Assembly (NCBI GenBank): GCA_015063165.1
Contig: SUSZ01000024.1
Coordinates: 1 to 37,244, forward strand
Reading direction: 5' to 3'
DNA length: 37,244 nucleotides
Source: Thermoplasmata archaeon
GTDB taxonomy: Archaea; Thermoplasmatota; Thermoplasmata; Methanomassiliicoccales; Methanomethylophilaceae
The notes below the pieces were generated by a model that had not been told where the DNA came from, ran no database searches, and saw nothing but the letters and a program-made list of their open reading frames with translations. A program made the translations under genes and the position numbers. Of the stretch, positions 16,922-25,089 are shown piece by piece (the first letter of the stretch is position 1; each line of letters starts with the position of its first letter).

Positions 16922-18154
16922 TCAGACCGCCCTCTTCAGGCAGTCCTCTATCGGGCCCGAGTCTATGACGACCCTGATGCCCAGGTTCTTCAGGACTTTG
17001 GACGGCATGGGCCCTATCTCTCCGACCACGACGCATCCGCAGTCTCCCAGGGAGGAGACTATCGACTCGATGTGCTTGCGGTGGCTCTGTCCGGAGACGT
17101 CCTCCTTCACGTCGACGAAGGCTTCTCCTGCAGGCTCGAACGACCCGTTCCTGGCCTTGTAGATGAGGAACCTCTTCGCGTTGCCGAATCCGGAGTCGAC
17201 GTTCTTTCCGTCCGCGGACGCCACGGCGTATCTGCTCGAGTCCCTGGTGCCTTCCAGGTTGATCATCTGGGGTCCAGGGCCGCAGCCGCTGGAGCATCCT
17301 CCCATGTCGGCGAACTCCTGGGACCTGTCCTCCCCGAGGAGGCCTATCGCATCGGCTCTGCAGTGCCTGCAGTGGCGCATCATCCTGACGTCCAGGGAGC
17401 ACTCGTCCATCAGCGCCTTCCTCTCCTCCGGGGTGGGAGCCCTCAGCCCTGCAAACGCGGTGCCTTCCACGGGTATCAGCGGGAGGATGTTCACGATGTA
17501 GACGCCCATCGACTTGACCTTCTTGACCAGCTCCGGGATGTGCTCGTCGTTGATCCCGGGGACCATCACGACGTTGATCTTCACCACCATGCCGAGCTCT
17601 ACGCATCTCCTGATGCCTTCGAGCTGCTTCTCGAGGAGGATCTCGGCGCCCTCCCTCCCTTCCAGCCTCTTCCCGTTCCAGACCACGAACTTGTAGACCT
17701 CGGCCCCGATGTCCGGATCCATCGCGTTCATGGTGACGGTGACGAACTTCACTCCGAGCGAATGGAGCCTGTCCGCGTTCTCGGGCAGCGCGAGGCCGTT
17801 GGTGGAAATGCAAAGGGTGAGATCGGGGAACTCGTCTTTGACCAGCTCGAGGGTGCGGAACGTGTTCTCGTTCGCCATCGGGTCCCCAGGTCCGGCGATG
17901 CCTATGACCCTCAGCTCGGGGATCCTCTCCTTTACCAGGCGGATCTTCTCCACAGCCTCTTCGGGCGAGAGGACCTCGCTTGTTACTCCTGGGCGCGATT
18001 CGTTGGAGCAGTCGTACTTCCTGTTGCAGTAGTTGCATTGTATGTTGCAAGCCGGTGCTACGGGAATGTGCATCCTGGCGAACTTGCGGTGGGCGTCCTC
18101 GTTGAAGCACGGGTGCTCCGACAGCGCTTTCATCGCATCGGTCTCGAGTGGCAT
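16922..18154 (-). CDS. nifB: Nitrogenase cofactor biosynthesis protein NifB with fused NifX-like domain
   Basis: A 410-residue radical SAM protein. NifB fuses two [4Fe-4S] clusters with a SAM-derived carbide to make NifB-co, the core of nitrogenase cofactors. Cys16 lies in EHPCFNEDAHRKFARMH. The radical SAM CX3CX2C motif is Cys36, Cys40 and Cys43 in PACNIQCNYCNRKYDC. Cys262 and Cys265 in MRHCRHCRADAIGLLGED bind substrate clusters. Residues about 305-410 form a NifX/NafY-like domain joined by a CSSGC-containing linker; many characterised archaeal NifBs lack this domain. No other nif gene is present here. A TATA-like CTTTATCC (18177-18184, minus strand) predicts a leaderless start. alaS lies 98 bases downstream with its own TATA. 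Confidence 0.92.
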   Translation of the reverse strand: MPLETDAMKALSEHPCFNEDAHRKFARMHIPVAPACNIQCNYCNRKYDCSNESRPGVTSEVLSPEEAVEKIRLVKERIPELRVIGIAGPGDPMANENTFRTLELVKDEFPDLTLCISTNGLALPENADRLHSLGVKFVTVTMNAMDPDIGAEVYKFVVWNGKRLEGREGAEILLEKQLEGIRRCVELGMVVKINVVMVPGINDEHIPELVKKVKSMGVYIVNILPLIPVEGTAFAGLRAPTPEERKALMDECSLDVRMMRHCRHCRADAIGLLGEDRSQEFADMGGCSSGCGPGPQMINLEGTRDSSRYAVASADGKNVDSGFGNAKRFLIYKARNGSFEPAGEAFVDVKEDVSGQSHRKHIESIVSSLGDCGCVVVGEIGPMPSKVLKNLGIRVVIDSGPIEDCLKRAV

Positions 18155-18176
18155 GGATGCATGCTATCGCGAGCGT

Positions 18177-18225
18177 GGATAAAGTTGTGTTCATCCGTCA
18201 GCGTTTGGCGTACGTCCAAATATGC
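18177..18225. promoter_or_regulatory. Divergent promoters of nifB and the DUF61 gene
   Basis: The 90-base gap holds a minus-strand CTTTATCC (18177-18184) centred about 26 bases before the nifB ATG. It also holds a plus-strand CAAATATGC (18217-18225) centred about 25 bases before the DUF61 ATG. Both positions predict leaderless messages. Confidence 0.5.
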
Positions 18226-18244
18226 GTCCCGTCAATCAAGGTTC

Positions 18245-18634
18245 ATGGACTTCGTCAAATCCATAATGTCCGATCTCAATAGGAACCTCGCAGTCAGCAA
18301 GCCCTCGCTCTTCGAGATGGAGCAGTCCGGGGACTATACCTACCGCACCAAGGACGGCTCCGTCATAGACATCGGGAAGGAGCAGTTCGAGGTCCTGTGG
18401 AACATCTGCGACGATTCCGAGAGGCTCCGTCTGCGTGTGCCCATCTACGTTTCCACGGACGTCTCGGGAGAGGTCAGCGCATGGAAGGTCGAAGGGAAGA
18501 TAGAGGCTACGGTGGTCGCCAAGCTTCTCGGCAAGCCGATCTTCCGCGACGACAGGGTTCGCCTGTACAATCCGGACCTCAAGAAGCTGAAGAGCCTGAT
18601 ACCCGATGCGTACATGGTGGTATTCACCCCGTAA
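18245..18634 (+). CDS. DUF61 (UPF0216) family protein
   Basis: A 129-residue soluble protein that matches the archaeal DUF61/UPF0216 pattern. It has an N-terminal NRNLAVSKPSLFEM helix and a YRTKDGSVIDIGKEQFEVL segment. LRVPIYVST, KVEGKIEATVVAKLLG and a closing RLYNPDLKKLKSLIP follow. The family is conserved in archaea and its function is not established. The ATG at 18245 is supported by a TATA-like sequence 25 bases upstream. A much longer open frame reading from 16913 is the antisense shadow of nifB. It is divergent from nifB and ends in a hairpin and T-run. Confidence 0.8.
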   Translation: MDFVKSIMSDLNRNLAVSKPSLFEMEQSGDYTYRTKDGSVIDIGKEQFEVLWNICDDSERLRLRVPIYVSTDVSGEVSAWKVEGKIEATVVAKLLGKPIFRDDRVRLYNPDLKKLKSLIPDAYMVVFTP

Positions 18635-18656
18635 TCGTATTTTTAATCGAGAATCG

Positions 18657-18693
18657 ATGGTCTTCAGACCATGCATCCAGCCCTTCTTTTTTT
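18657..18693 (+). terminator. Hairpin and T-run after the DUF61 gene
   Basis: ATGGTC (18657-18662) pairs with GACCAT (18667-18672) around TTCA. A seven-base T-run (18687-18693) follows. The T-run merges into the AT-rich promoter of the next gene. Confidence 0.55.
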
Positions 18694-18779
18694 ATAAATT
18701 ATTTATATGGTATGCATTGGATGTATAAGATATCTTTATACGGAATGGCTGGAATATACGTCTAACCCTAACTGTTAGG
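18691..18779 (+). promoter_or_regulatory. Promoter and operator-like palindromes of the surface binding-protein gene
   Basis: Two TATA candidates are present: TTTATAAATT (18691-18700) and CTTTATA (18734-18740). The second sits inside a dyad with arms GTATAA (18723-18728) and TTATAC (18736-18741). A perfect palindrome, CCTAAC-T-GTTAGG (18767-18779), begins about 29 bases after the centre of the second TATA box, at the expected transcript start. It ends 12 bases before the ATG. Its right arm runs into AGGTGG, the likely ribosome binding site, so it could act as a DNA operator or as an RNA hairpin masking that site. A very similar arrangement precedes the gene at 26127. Confidence 0.6.
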
Positions 18780-18791
18780 TGGGTAATTAAA

Positions 18792-21700
18792 ATGGAAAAG
18801 AACAAGATGATTGTCCTCATCGTCGCCGCCATCGCGATTATCGCGCTGATCGCGGCAGCGGTGTTGCTAACATCGGGGAACGGCGACAAAGATAAGAGCG
18901 TCACCGGCGTATCTTTGGATAAAACCAGCCTGAACCTCGAGGTCGGAGGAACCAGCACCCTCGTGGATACTGTTTCTCCCTCCGACGCAACCAACAAGAA
19001 CGTCACTTGGTCCACCAGCAACGCCTCCGTCGCTACCGTTTCGAGCGGAAAAGTGACAGCCGTGTCTGTGGGTGAGGCCACGATCACAGTGACCACCGAA
19101 GACGGCAAGAAGACCGCCACATGTAAGGTCACGGTCTCGGGATCCTCTGAAGTGAAAGCTACAGGAGTCGTCCTCAGCTCCAACTCGCTCAGCATTGAGA
19201 AAGGCGAGACCGCGACTCTGTCCGCTACCGTCATGCCTTCTGGAGCTTCCCAGGTCGTGAACTGGTCCTCCAGCGACGCTACAGTTGCCACCGTCAACAA
19301 CGGTGTCGTCACCGCTGTCGGCGCAGGAATCGCCAACATCTCCGCGACCACCACCGACGGCAGGATCACCTCCATCTGCGCGGTCACCGTCATCAGCACC
19401 GACGAGGTCGTCACCATCGACAAGGCCATCCTGAAGGTCTACGGAAACGCCAACGGCGACAAGGTCATCGACAACAGCGATGTGACCCTCATCCAGTCTC
19501 TGATCGATCTCGGAGCGACAGTCACAAGCGAGAACAAGATGGCCGACGCCAACAACGACGGCTACATCAACTCCGCCGATGTCGATGTCGTCAAGAAGAT
19601 CATCGCCCGCGAGTCCACTCCTATCTGGCACATCAACTACTTCGACCAGGACTCCAACGGGACCATGGACGACGTTCTCGTCCAGACGCAGTTCCCCATC
19701 AAGTCCCTGATCATGACCGGATCCTCCAACTCCTTCATGCTCCTCTGGATGCTCGGAGTGAAGGAGGAGGTCAAGGGCGCCTGCTACAGCAGCTCCGTGG
19801 ACACGTATTTCAAGAACTACTATCTCGACACCGACAAGGTCCAGAAGATCGGGACCTCCTCCACCACCCTCCCCTTCGAGAACGGAAAGGTCGGAACCTC
19901 CAACATCATCGCCGAGGAGAACGTCACCGCTGTCCTCACCGACTGGAACAGGACCTACATCACCAACTGGCAGGACTACGAGAACTTCGGAGTCGACGTC
20001 GTCAGGGTCTCCGCCGCCGCGGTCGACATGGATGTCTTCTCTCACGGAGCTCTCCTGCTCGGCCTCCTGCTCGACAAGGTCGACAGGTCTGTCGAGCTCA
20101 TCGACTTCTACAACGATGTCTACGCTCAGGTCGAGTCCAAGGTCACCAACCTCTCCGAGAGCGAGATTCCCAGATTCATCGCGTCCTCCATGACCGGATA
20201 CATCTCCGTCGGCGGATCCGATTACAACAAGGTCGGAACCATGGCCGGAGGAAAGTACGCTCTCGAGAACCTCGACACCGGAACCACCACCAGCATCAAG
20301 ATCGCTGACTACCCCGAGGTCTACAACAACAAGCTGTATAACTTCGACTACATCCTGCACCTCAGGACCGGCAACTTCTACGCCGACGCGGTCGACGCCG
20401 ACAACCTCTGGGACACCTACACTTCGGCATTCGGAGATTGGGAGAAGGGAACCGACGGCCAGTACATCATCTGCGGAGGAATGCCCGTCCCCATGAGGGT
20501 CGCCTATGCTCTCTCCGTCATGCACCCTGACCTCGCCTCCACCGACTGGGCCAACGACCTGCACCAGCAGCTCGTCGACAAGTTCTTCAACGGCGACAAG
20601 CTCGACATAGCCTCCATGGACTTCGTCATCCACAAGGCGTACAGCAGCGCCACTCTCATGGTGCTCGGAAACGCCAACGGGGACGACGACATCAACAACC
20701 AGGACGTCTACATCGTGAAGGGGATCATCGCTGGAAGCCTGAGCTTCGCCGACTACCCCATGGCTGACGCCAACAACGACGGAGTCGTCGACCAGAAGGA
20801 CGTCGACCTCCTTAACAGGATCATCAAGAGGGAGCCCGGCACCGTCTACGTCTGCTGTCTCGATGTCAACGGCGAAGACACCGTCGTCGCTGTCGACTAT
20901 CCCCTCAGGAACGTCGTGACCTACGCCACCAACATGCAGATGCCCGCGCTCTTCGCTAACGGCGGACAGTATATCGCTGGATACTTCTCCTCCACTTACG
21001 ATGTCGCGGAGGGATCCATCAGCGCCGGTGCCGTCGATCTCAAGGGAAGCGCAAGGACCATCACCGACGAGTCTTGGGCAAACTTCACCGCCCTCGATGC
21101 GGCTCTCGTCTCCTCCGGAGGAATCGGAGCAGTCCTCGTCGACCACAGCGGTGTCGCCCAGTTCACCGAGAAGCGCATGGCCGATCTGAAGGCCTCTGGC
21201 ATCCCCATGATCGACTACACCTCCGCTGACGCCACCGACGAGCTCCAGACCGTTCTCACCCTCGGATTCCTCTTCGGAGGAGACTGCGAGACCGTCGCAC
21301 GCGAGTACGCCAAGATCGGATGGGACGTCAAGGACGAGATCGAGAAGGCCGTCGGAAATCTTTCCAATGACGACAAGGTCTCCTACATCTGCGGAACCAT
21401 GTACATCTACGTCTGCGGTGAGTCCTCTTCCTTCAACACCTCTGCCGAGACCGCCGGAGGAATTCCCTACGCCTCCCTGAACTCCGAGTTCGCTTCCAAG
21501 TACACCAAGAACTCTACCAAGATGGAGTCCACCGAGGCCCTCTCCAATTACACTGATGCCGAGATCTTCATCAACAACCGTTCGATGGACTGGGGACTTA
21601 CCCAGGCCGAGACTGTTGAGATGATCAAGGATACCTGGGACCACGACAACAAGGGCGTCTCCTCTAGAGAGTACTTCAAGGACTTCGAGGACAAGCTCGT

Positions 21701-21902
21701 GTACGTCAACAATCTCCTCCCCGGCGGAGTCAAGCTCGCCTACATGGCCCACGCTATGTACGGCGAAGACTTCTCCAGAGAGTGGGCCGACAGCGTTCTC
21801 CAGGCCTACATCGACTGCGGAACCGTTCCTCTGAGCGGACAGACCCTCGACACCGTCCTTGCGCTCATCACCTTCGATGACTACAAGGCAATCGCAAACT
21901 GA
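18792..21902 (+). CDS. Membrane-anchored surface protein with two BIG2, two dockerin-like and two substrate-binding domains
   Basis: A 1036-residue extracytoplasmic protein, probably the binding component of the importer encoded next. A short charged N-terminus and one hydrophobic helix (about 7-27) anchor it; no lipobox cysteine is present. Two BIG2 Ig-like domains follow (about 37-116 and 122-201). Residues 213-275 form a dockerin-like pair of calcium loops (NANGDKVIDNSD 219-230, DANNDGYINSAD 252-263). The first FepB/BtuF-type binding domain spans about 276-612. A second dockerin-like pair (627-638, 659-670) and a second binding domain (about 683-1036) follow. Both binding domains end with a similar helical segment, so the dockerin-plus-binding unit was probably duplicated. 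The ligand is unknown; iron chelates, haem and corrinoids are the usual choices for this class. Confidence 0.82.
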   Translation: MEKNKMIVLIVAAIAIIALIAAAVLLTSGNGDKDKSVTGVSLDKTSLNLEVGGTSTLVDTVSPSDATNKNVTWSTSNASVATVSSGKVTAVSVGEATITVTTEDGKKTATCKVTVSGSSEVKATGVVLSSNSLSIEKGETATLSATVMPSGASQVVNWSSSDATVATVNNGVVTAVGAGIANISATTTDGRITSICAVTVISTDEVVTIDKAILKVYGNANGDKVIDNSDVTLIQSLIDLGATVTSENKMADANNDGYINSADVDVVKKIIARESTPIWHINYFDQDSNGTMDDVLVQTQFPIKSLIMTGSSNSFMLLWMLGVKEEVKGACYSSSVDTYFKNYYLDTDKVQKIGTSSTTLPFENGKVGTSNIIAEENVTAVLTDWNRTYITNWQDYENFGVDVVRVSAAAVDMDVFSHGALLLGLLLDKVDRSVELIDFYNDVYAQVESKVTNLSESEIPRFIASSMTGYISVGGSDYNKVGTMAGGKYALENLDTGTTTSIKIADYPEVYNNKLYNFDYILHLRTGNFYADAVDADNLWDTYTSAFGDWEKGTDGQYIICGGMPVPMRVAYALSVMHPDLASTDWANDLHQQLVDKFFNGDKLDIASMDFVIHKAYSSATLMVLGNANGDDDINNQDVYIVKGIIAGSLSFADYPMADANNDGVVDQKDVDLLNRIIKREPGTVYVCCLDVNGEDTVVAVDYPLRNVVTYATNMQMPALFANGGQYIAGYFSSTYDVAEGSISAGAVDLKGSARTITDESWANFTALDAALVSSGGIGAVLVDHSGVAQFTEKRMADLKASGIPMIDYTSADATDELQTVLTLGFLFGGDCETVAREYAKIGWDVKDEIEKAVGNLSNDDKVSYICGTMYIYVCGESSSFNTSAETAGGIPYASLNSEFASKYTKNSTKMESTEALSNYTDAEIFINNRSMDWGLTQAETVEMIKDTWDHDNKGVSSREYFKDFEDKLVYVNNLLPGGVKLAYMAHAMYGEDFSREWADSVLQAYIDCGTVPLSGQTLDTVLALITFDDYKAIAN
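19428..19616 (+). repeat. Dockerin-like module 1
   Basis: This encodes residues 213-275, with two 12-residue calcium loops of the D/N-x-D/N-x-D type, each followed by a helix (VTLIQSLI, VDVVKKII). It directly precedes binding domain 1 and matches module 2 (20649-20837) in layout and sequence. Confidence 0.8.
20649..20837 (+). repeat. Dockerin-like module 2
   Basis: This encodes residues 620-682, with loops NANGDDDINNQD and DANNDGVVDQKD and helices VYIVKGII and VDLLNRII. It directly precedes binding domain 2. The shared GNANGD...MADANNDG pattern shows common origin with module 1. Confidence 0.8.
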
Positions 21903-21914
21903 TTGAATGAAACC

Positions 21915-21930
21915 GGGGGGATATCCCCCC
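21915..21930 (+). terminator. Perfect GC palindrome between the binding-protein gene and the permeases
   Basis: GGGGGGATATCCCCCC is a perfect 16-base palindrome 12 bases after the binding-protein stop and 19 bases before the permease start. It probably acts as a partial terminator or as a 3' RNA stabiliser, giving more binding protein than permease, as is common in ABC importer operons. Confidence 0.6.
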
Positions 21931-21949
21931 ATTCCCTTATTGTGATAAC

Positions 21950-23038
21950 ATGCGGTATGGTGACGATTCCGAGAAAGAGCGCGTCATTGGCGAATACCAC
22001 CATCAGATCGCCAGGAAGATCATAGTCCTGATAGCTTGCATCATAGGGATCGTCGTCTTCGTGGGGCTCTTCTCTCTGAGCGTCTACGACAACATGACGC
22101 TTTCTGAGGTCTACGAGGTCATCTGGAACCACATAACCGGCGTGACCTATGAGCCTCGCAGCCGTTTCTGGTGGGCCGACCGTTACATCTGGAATACGGC
22201 CATGCCCCACGCGATCGCCGCCATCCTCGCCGGAGCCTCCCTCGCCGTCTGCGGAACTCTCATGCAGGCCGTCATGGGAAACCCTCTGGCAGATCCTTAC
22301 AGCACGGGAATCTCCTCTGGAGCGTGCTTCGGAGCCGTCACCGCCATCGTAATCGGAGTCTCCTTCGCGAGCTTCGCCAACGAGGTCGGCATAGTCGCCA
22401 ACGCGTTCATCGGAGCGCTGATTCCAGCTGCTCTGATCATCCTGATATCGGCCAAGATACGGATGACGCCGGCGACGCTGATCCTTCTGGGTACGGCTAT
22501 CTCTTACTTCTTCAATTCGATGATTACATACCTCATGGTCACAACCGATGCGGACACCCTCAAGAGCGCCTACATGTGGCAGATAGGGAGCCTCGACGGG
22601 ATGACCTGGGGATATATACCGATCATGCTCGGTGTCACCATAGTCGGAACGGTGTTCGTCCTGATGATGGCGAACAAGCTGAACGTCATGTCCCTCGGCG
22701 AGAAGAGCGCCATTAGTCTGGGAGTGGACGTACAGCGCTTCCGCACGGTATGCCTTCTGATCATGGCCTTCATGACCGCCGCCATCGTCTCTTTCACCGG
22801 AATCATAGGATTCGTCGGTCTCGTGGCGCCGCACCTCGTGAGGCTTCTGGTCGGCTCCGACAACAGGTTCGTGATGCCGATCTCCATGGCTGTCGGAGCC
22901 ATTCTGCTCCTGATAGCCGATTACACCGCGTACCAGCTGTCCAACATACCTGTGGGAGTGGTCATGAGCATCATAGGAAGCCCTGTGTTCCTCATCCTTA
23001 TAATGTACCACACTAGAAAGGCGGGTGTTCTGTATTGA
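21950..23038 (+). CDS. FecCD-family ABC transporter permease (first)
   Basis: A 362-residue membrane subunit of an iron-chelate/cobalamin-type (type II) ABC importer. About ten hydrophobic helices are visible. Family motifs include MPHAIAAILAGASLAVCGTLMQ, then NPLADPYSTGISSGA. The cytoplasmic coupling region and TGIIGFVGLVAPHLVRLLVG follow, the last of which contacts the ATPase. The longish N-terminus (MRYGDDSEKERVIGEYHHQ) is cytoplasmic. It starts 47 bases after the binding-protein gene, and its stop overlaps the next start as TTGA. It probably pairs with the second permease as a heterodimer. Confidence 0.93.
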   Translation: MRYGDDSEKERVIGEYHHQIARKIIVLIACIIGIVVFVGLFSLSVYDNMTLSEVYEVIWNHITGVTYEPRSRFWWADRYIWNTAMPHAIAAILAGASLAVCGTLMQAVMGNPLADPYSTGISSGACFGAVTAIVIGVSFASFANEVGIVANAFIGALIPAALIILISAKIRMTPATLILLGTAISYFFNSMITYLMVTTDADTLKSAYMWQIGSLDGMTWGYIPIMLGVTIVGTVFVLMMANKLNVMSLGEKSAISLGVDVQRFRTVCLLIMAFMTAAIVSFTGIIGFVGLVAPHLVRLLVGSDNRFVMPISMAVGAILLLIADYTAYQLSNIPVGVVMSIIGSPVFLILIMYHTRKAGVLY

Positions 23039-24099
23039 TCCTCGATAACGCCACAATAAGGAGGATGTACTCGTCCGAGAACAGGAAGCGCGTGCTGTGG
23101 ACTCTGGCTTTCGTGGCTTTGGCCGCCGTGATGTTCTTCATCACGCTGGGCTTCGGAGTCTACAACATCTCCGTCATGGACGCGATAGGTGTGTTCTTCG
23201 ACCATCTCTTCGGCAACGAGGTCGATCCCAGGGCGGACGAATACGTATGGAACACCAGGCTTCCTCGCGCGCTGGGCGCCATAATAGCGGGCGCAGGCCT
23301 CTCCATAGCCGGAGTCATAATGCAGAACGACTTCAAGAACCCCCTGGCGGAGCCTTACACGATGGGCATATCCTCTGGAGCGTTCCTGGGAGCCGTTCTC
23401 GGGATAATATTGAATATCTCTATCGTCCCGTTCGTCCCCGACGGAAGCAAGGTCATCGTGAACGCCTACCTGTTCTCGCTGCTCCCGGTGGCGATCATCG
23501 CCGCTTTCTCCAAGTTCAGGAAGCTGACGCCGATGAGCATGATCCTCACAGGAATCGCGGTCATGTTCCTGTTCAGCTCGATATGCCAGATCATAATGGT
23601 CACCGCTCCGTCGGAGAGCCTGGCCGACGCCTACGCCTGGAGGGTCGGATCCCTCGACAGGGTTCGCTGGGGCTCGATTCCCATGATGCTGGGGTCGACG
23701 TTGTTCTTCTCCGTGATACTGTATATGTTCGCGGGAAGGCTGAACGTGATGTACGTGGGCGACAGGAGCGTGAAGACACTGGGGGAGAGCCCTATGACCA
23801 TACGTCTGGTCACCATGATCCTCGCATCCCTCTTGACTGCGGGGATAGTGTCGTACACCGGAACCATAGGGTTCATCGGTCTCGTGGGGCCGCACGTCGC
23901 ACGCATATTCGTAGGTTCGAACAATCGCTACCTGATCCCGGCATCTGCCGCCTTCGGTGCAGCTTTCATACTGCTGGCCGACACGATCGCCAAGGTTTCG
24001 GGAATCAACGGGCTGCCCGTAGGGGTCATAAGCTCGATGGTAGGAGGTCCGCTGTTCATGTGGATCCTCATCAGACAGAGGAAGAACGTATGGGCTTGA
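23035..24099 (+). CDS. FecCD-family ABC transporter permease (second)
   Basis: A 354-residue homologue of the preceding permease. RLPRALGAIIAGAGLSIAGVIMQ and NPLAEPYTMGISSGA mark the family, and TGTIGFIGLVGPHVARIFVG is the ATPase-coupling segment. The frame opens with TTG at 23035, overlapping the previous TGA, with a GGCGGGTG ribosome binding site upstream. The next ATG (23065) has AGGAGG directly against it with no spacing, so the TTG start with translational coupling is preferred. The two permeases differ throughout, which points to a heterodimeric channel rather than a recent copy. Confidence 0.92.
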   Translation: MILDNATIRRMYSSENRKRVLWTLAFVALAAVMFFITLGFGVYNISVMDAIGVFFDHLFGNEVDPRADEYVWNTRLPRALGAIIAGAGLSIAGVIMQNDFKNPLAEPYTMGISSGAFLGAVLGIILNISIVPFVPDGSKVIVNAYLFSLLPVAIIAAFSKFRKLTPMSMILTGIAVMFLFSSICQIIMVTAPSESLADAYAWRVGSLDRVRWGSIPMMLGSTLFFSVILYMFAGRLNVMYVGDRSVKTLGESPMTIRLVTMILASLLTAGIVSYTGTIGFIGLVGPHVARIFVGSNNRYLIPASAAFGAAFILLADTIAKVSGINGLPVGVISSMVGGPLFMWILIRQRKNVWA

Positions 24100-24192
24100 G
24101 AGATTCTTTAGAACGCAAGGCGGCGGGTCGCGTTCCAGCGGCCGGAATAACATGTTTAACGAATCAGGATAGGAAATCCAGCAGGTGAGGGA

Positions 24193-25038
24193 ATGGAGCT
24201 TAAAATCAAAGATGTCAGCTTTTCGTATTCGAGCGTGCCTGTTCTTCACGACGTGTCCTTCGAGCTGGGCGGCAACGAGCTTGTGTCGATCCTTGGCCCC
24301 AACGGAGTGGGGAAGTCGACTCTGATACACTGTATCAACAAGATCTTGGCCCCCACCTCGGGAACCGTCCTGATAGACGGGAAGGACGTATCCGAGATAA
24401 AGCTCAAGGAGCTGGCCAAGCAGATAGGATACGTCCCGTACTCCGCCAACGACTCCTTCCCGCTCTCCGTCATAGACACCGTCATGATTGGAAGGCACCC
24501 TCACAGCAAATGGGGCACCCTGGACAAGGACCTCGACATAGTCTACGACACCCTCAGGATGCTCGGGATTTCGCACCTGGCCATGAGGCCTTTCAACGAG
24601 CTGTCCGCTGGTCAGCACCAGAAGGTCATGCTCGCCCGCGGACTGGTCCAGGAGCCGGAGATCCTCCTTCTGGACGAGCCCACCTCGAATCTGGATGTCA
24701 GGCATCAGCTGGATGTCACGAAGATGCTGAAGAGGCTCTCTCGCGAGAAGAACATCCTGATCGTGATGATCAGCCACGACATCAACATCGCGGCGAAGTA
24801 CTCGGACAAGATCATCCTGATGCACAAGGGGTCGGTGTTCGACATGGGGGAGCCGAACAAGGTGATAACGGCAGAGAACCTCCGCACCGTATATGGCGTG
24901 ACCGCAGAGATCACCAAGGATGACGACGCCCCTCATGTGATCCTCAAGGACGCCCTTCCCATGGACGAGGAGGAGGATGATGCCCGCATCGAGGACATCC
25001 ATACCTTCGAAAGCAAGAACGCCGAGACCCAATCCTGA
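24193..25038 (+). CDS. ABC transporter ATP-binding protein, FecE/BtuD type
   Basis: A 281-residue ATPase of the importer. Walker A is GPNGVGKST (about 35-43). The Q-loop region is GYVPYSANDS, the signature is LSAGQ (instead of LSGGQ), Walker B is ILLLDEPTSNLD and the switch histidine is in ISHDINIA. After about residue 240 the protein has an acidic tail (DEEEDD) not needed for catalysis. A 93-base gap without an open frame separates it from the second permease. AGGTGAGG precedes the ATG. It completes a binding protein, two permeases and one ATPase. Its 3' end converges on the regulator gene 51 bases away. Confidence 0.93.
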   Translation: MELKIKDVSFSYSSVPVLHDVSFELGGNELVSILGPNGVGKSTLIHCINKILAPTSGTVLIDGKDVSEIKLKELAKQIGYVPYSANDSFPLSVIDTVMIGRHPHSKWGTLDKDLDIVYDTLRMLGISHLAMRPFNELSAGQHQKVMLARGLVQEPEILLLDEPTSNLDVRHQLDVTKMLKRLSREKNILIVMISHDINIAAKYSDKIILMHKGSVFDMGEPNKVITAENLRTVYGVTAEITKDDDAPHVILKDALPMDEEEDDARIEDIHTFESKNAETQS

Positions 25039-25089
25039 CGATCAGGCAAATCCCGGTCATCAAGAACGGCGTCCTCTGCAGGGACAGGT

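Noticed and set aside
15045-18194. A 1049-codon minus-strand frame fusing an Arg-rich N-terminus to AlaRS.
   Set aside because: Upstream of 16823 it is an out-of-frame reading of nifB on the same strand. AlaRS begins at the ATG at 16823.
16913-18244. A long plus-strand frame leading into the DUF61 gene.
   Set aside because: It is antisense to nifB. The DUF61 fold begins at the ATG at 18245, which has a suitable TATA position.
19428-20837. A cellulosome-type enzyme complex implied by the dockerin modules.
   Set aside because: No glycoside hydrolase, cohesin or other cellulosomal part is in the window. The modules adjoin binding domains of an importer.
18867-21932. A 1021-codon minus-strand frame opposite the binding-protein gene.
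   Set aside because: It is compositionally repetitive (Val, Asp, Gly), mirrors plus-strand GTC/GAC codons and has no motifs. The plus strand shows clear domains.
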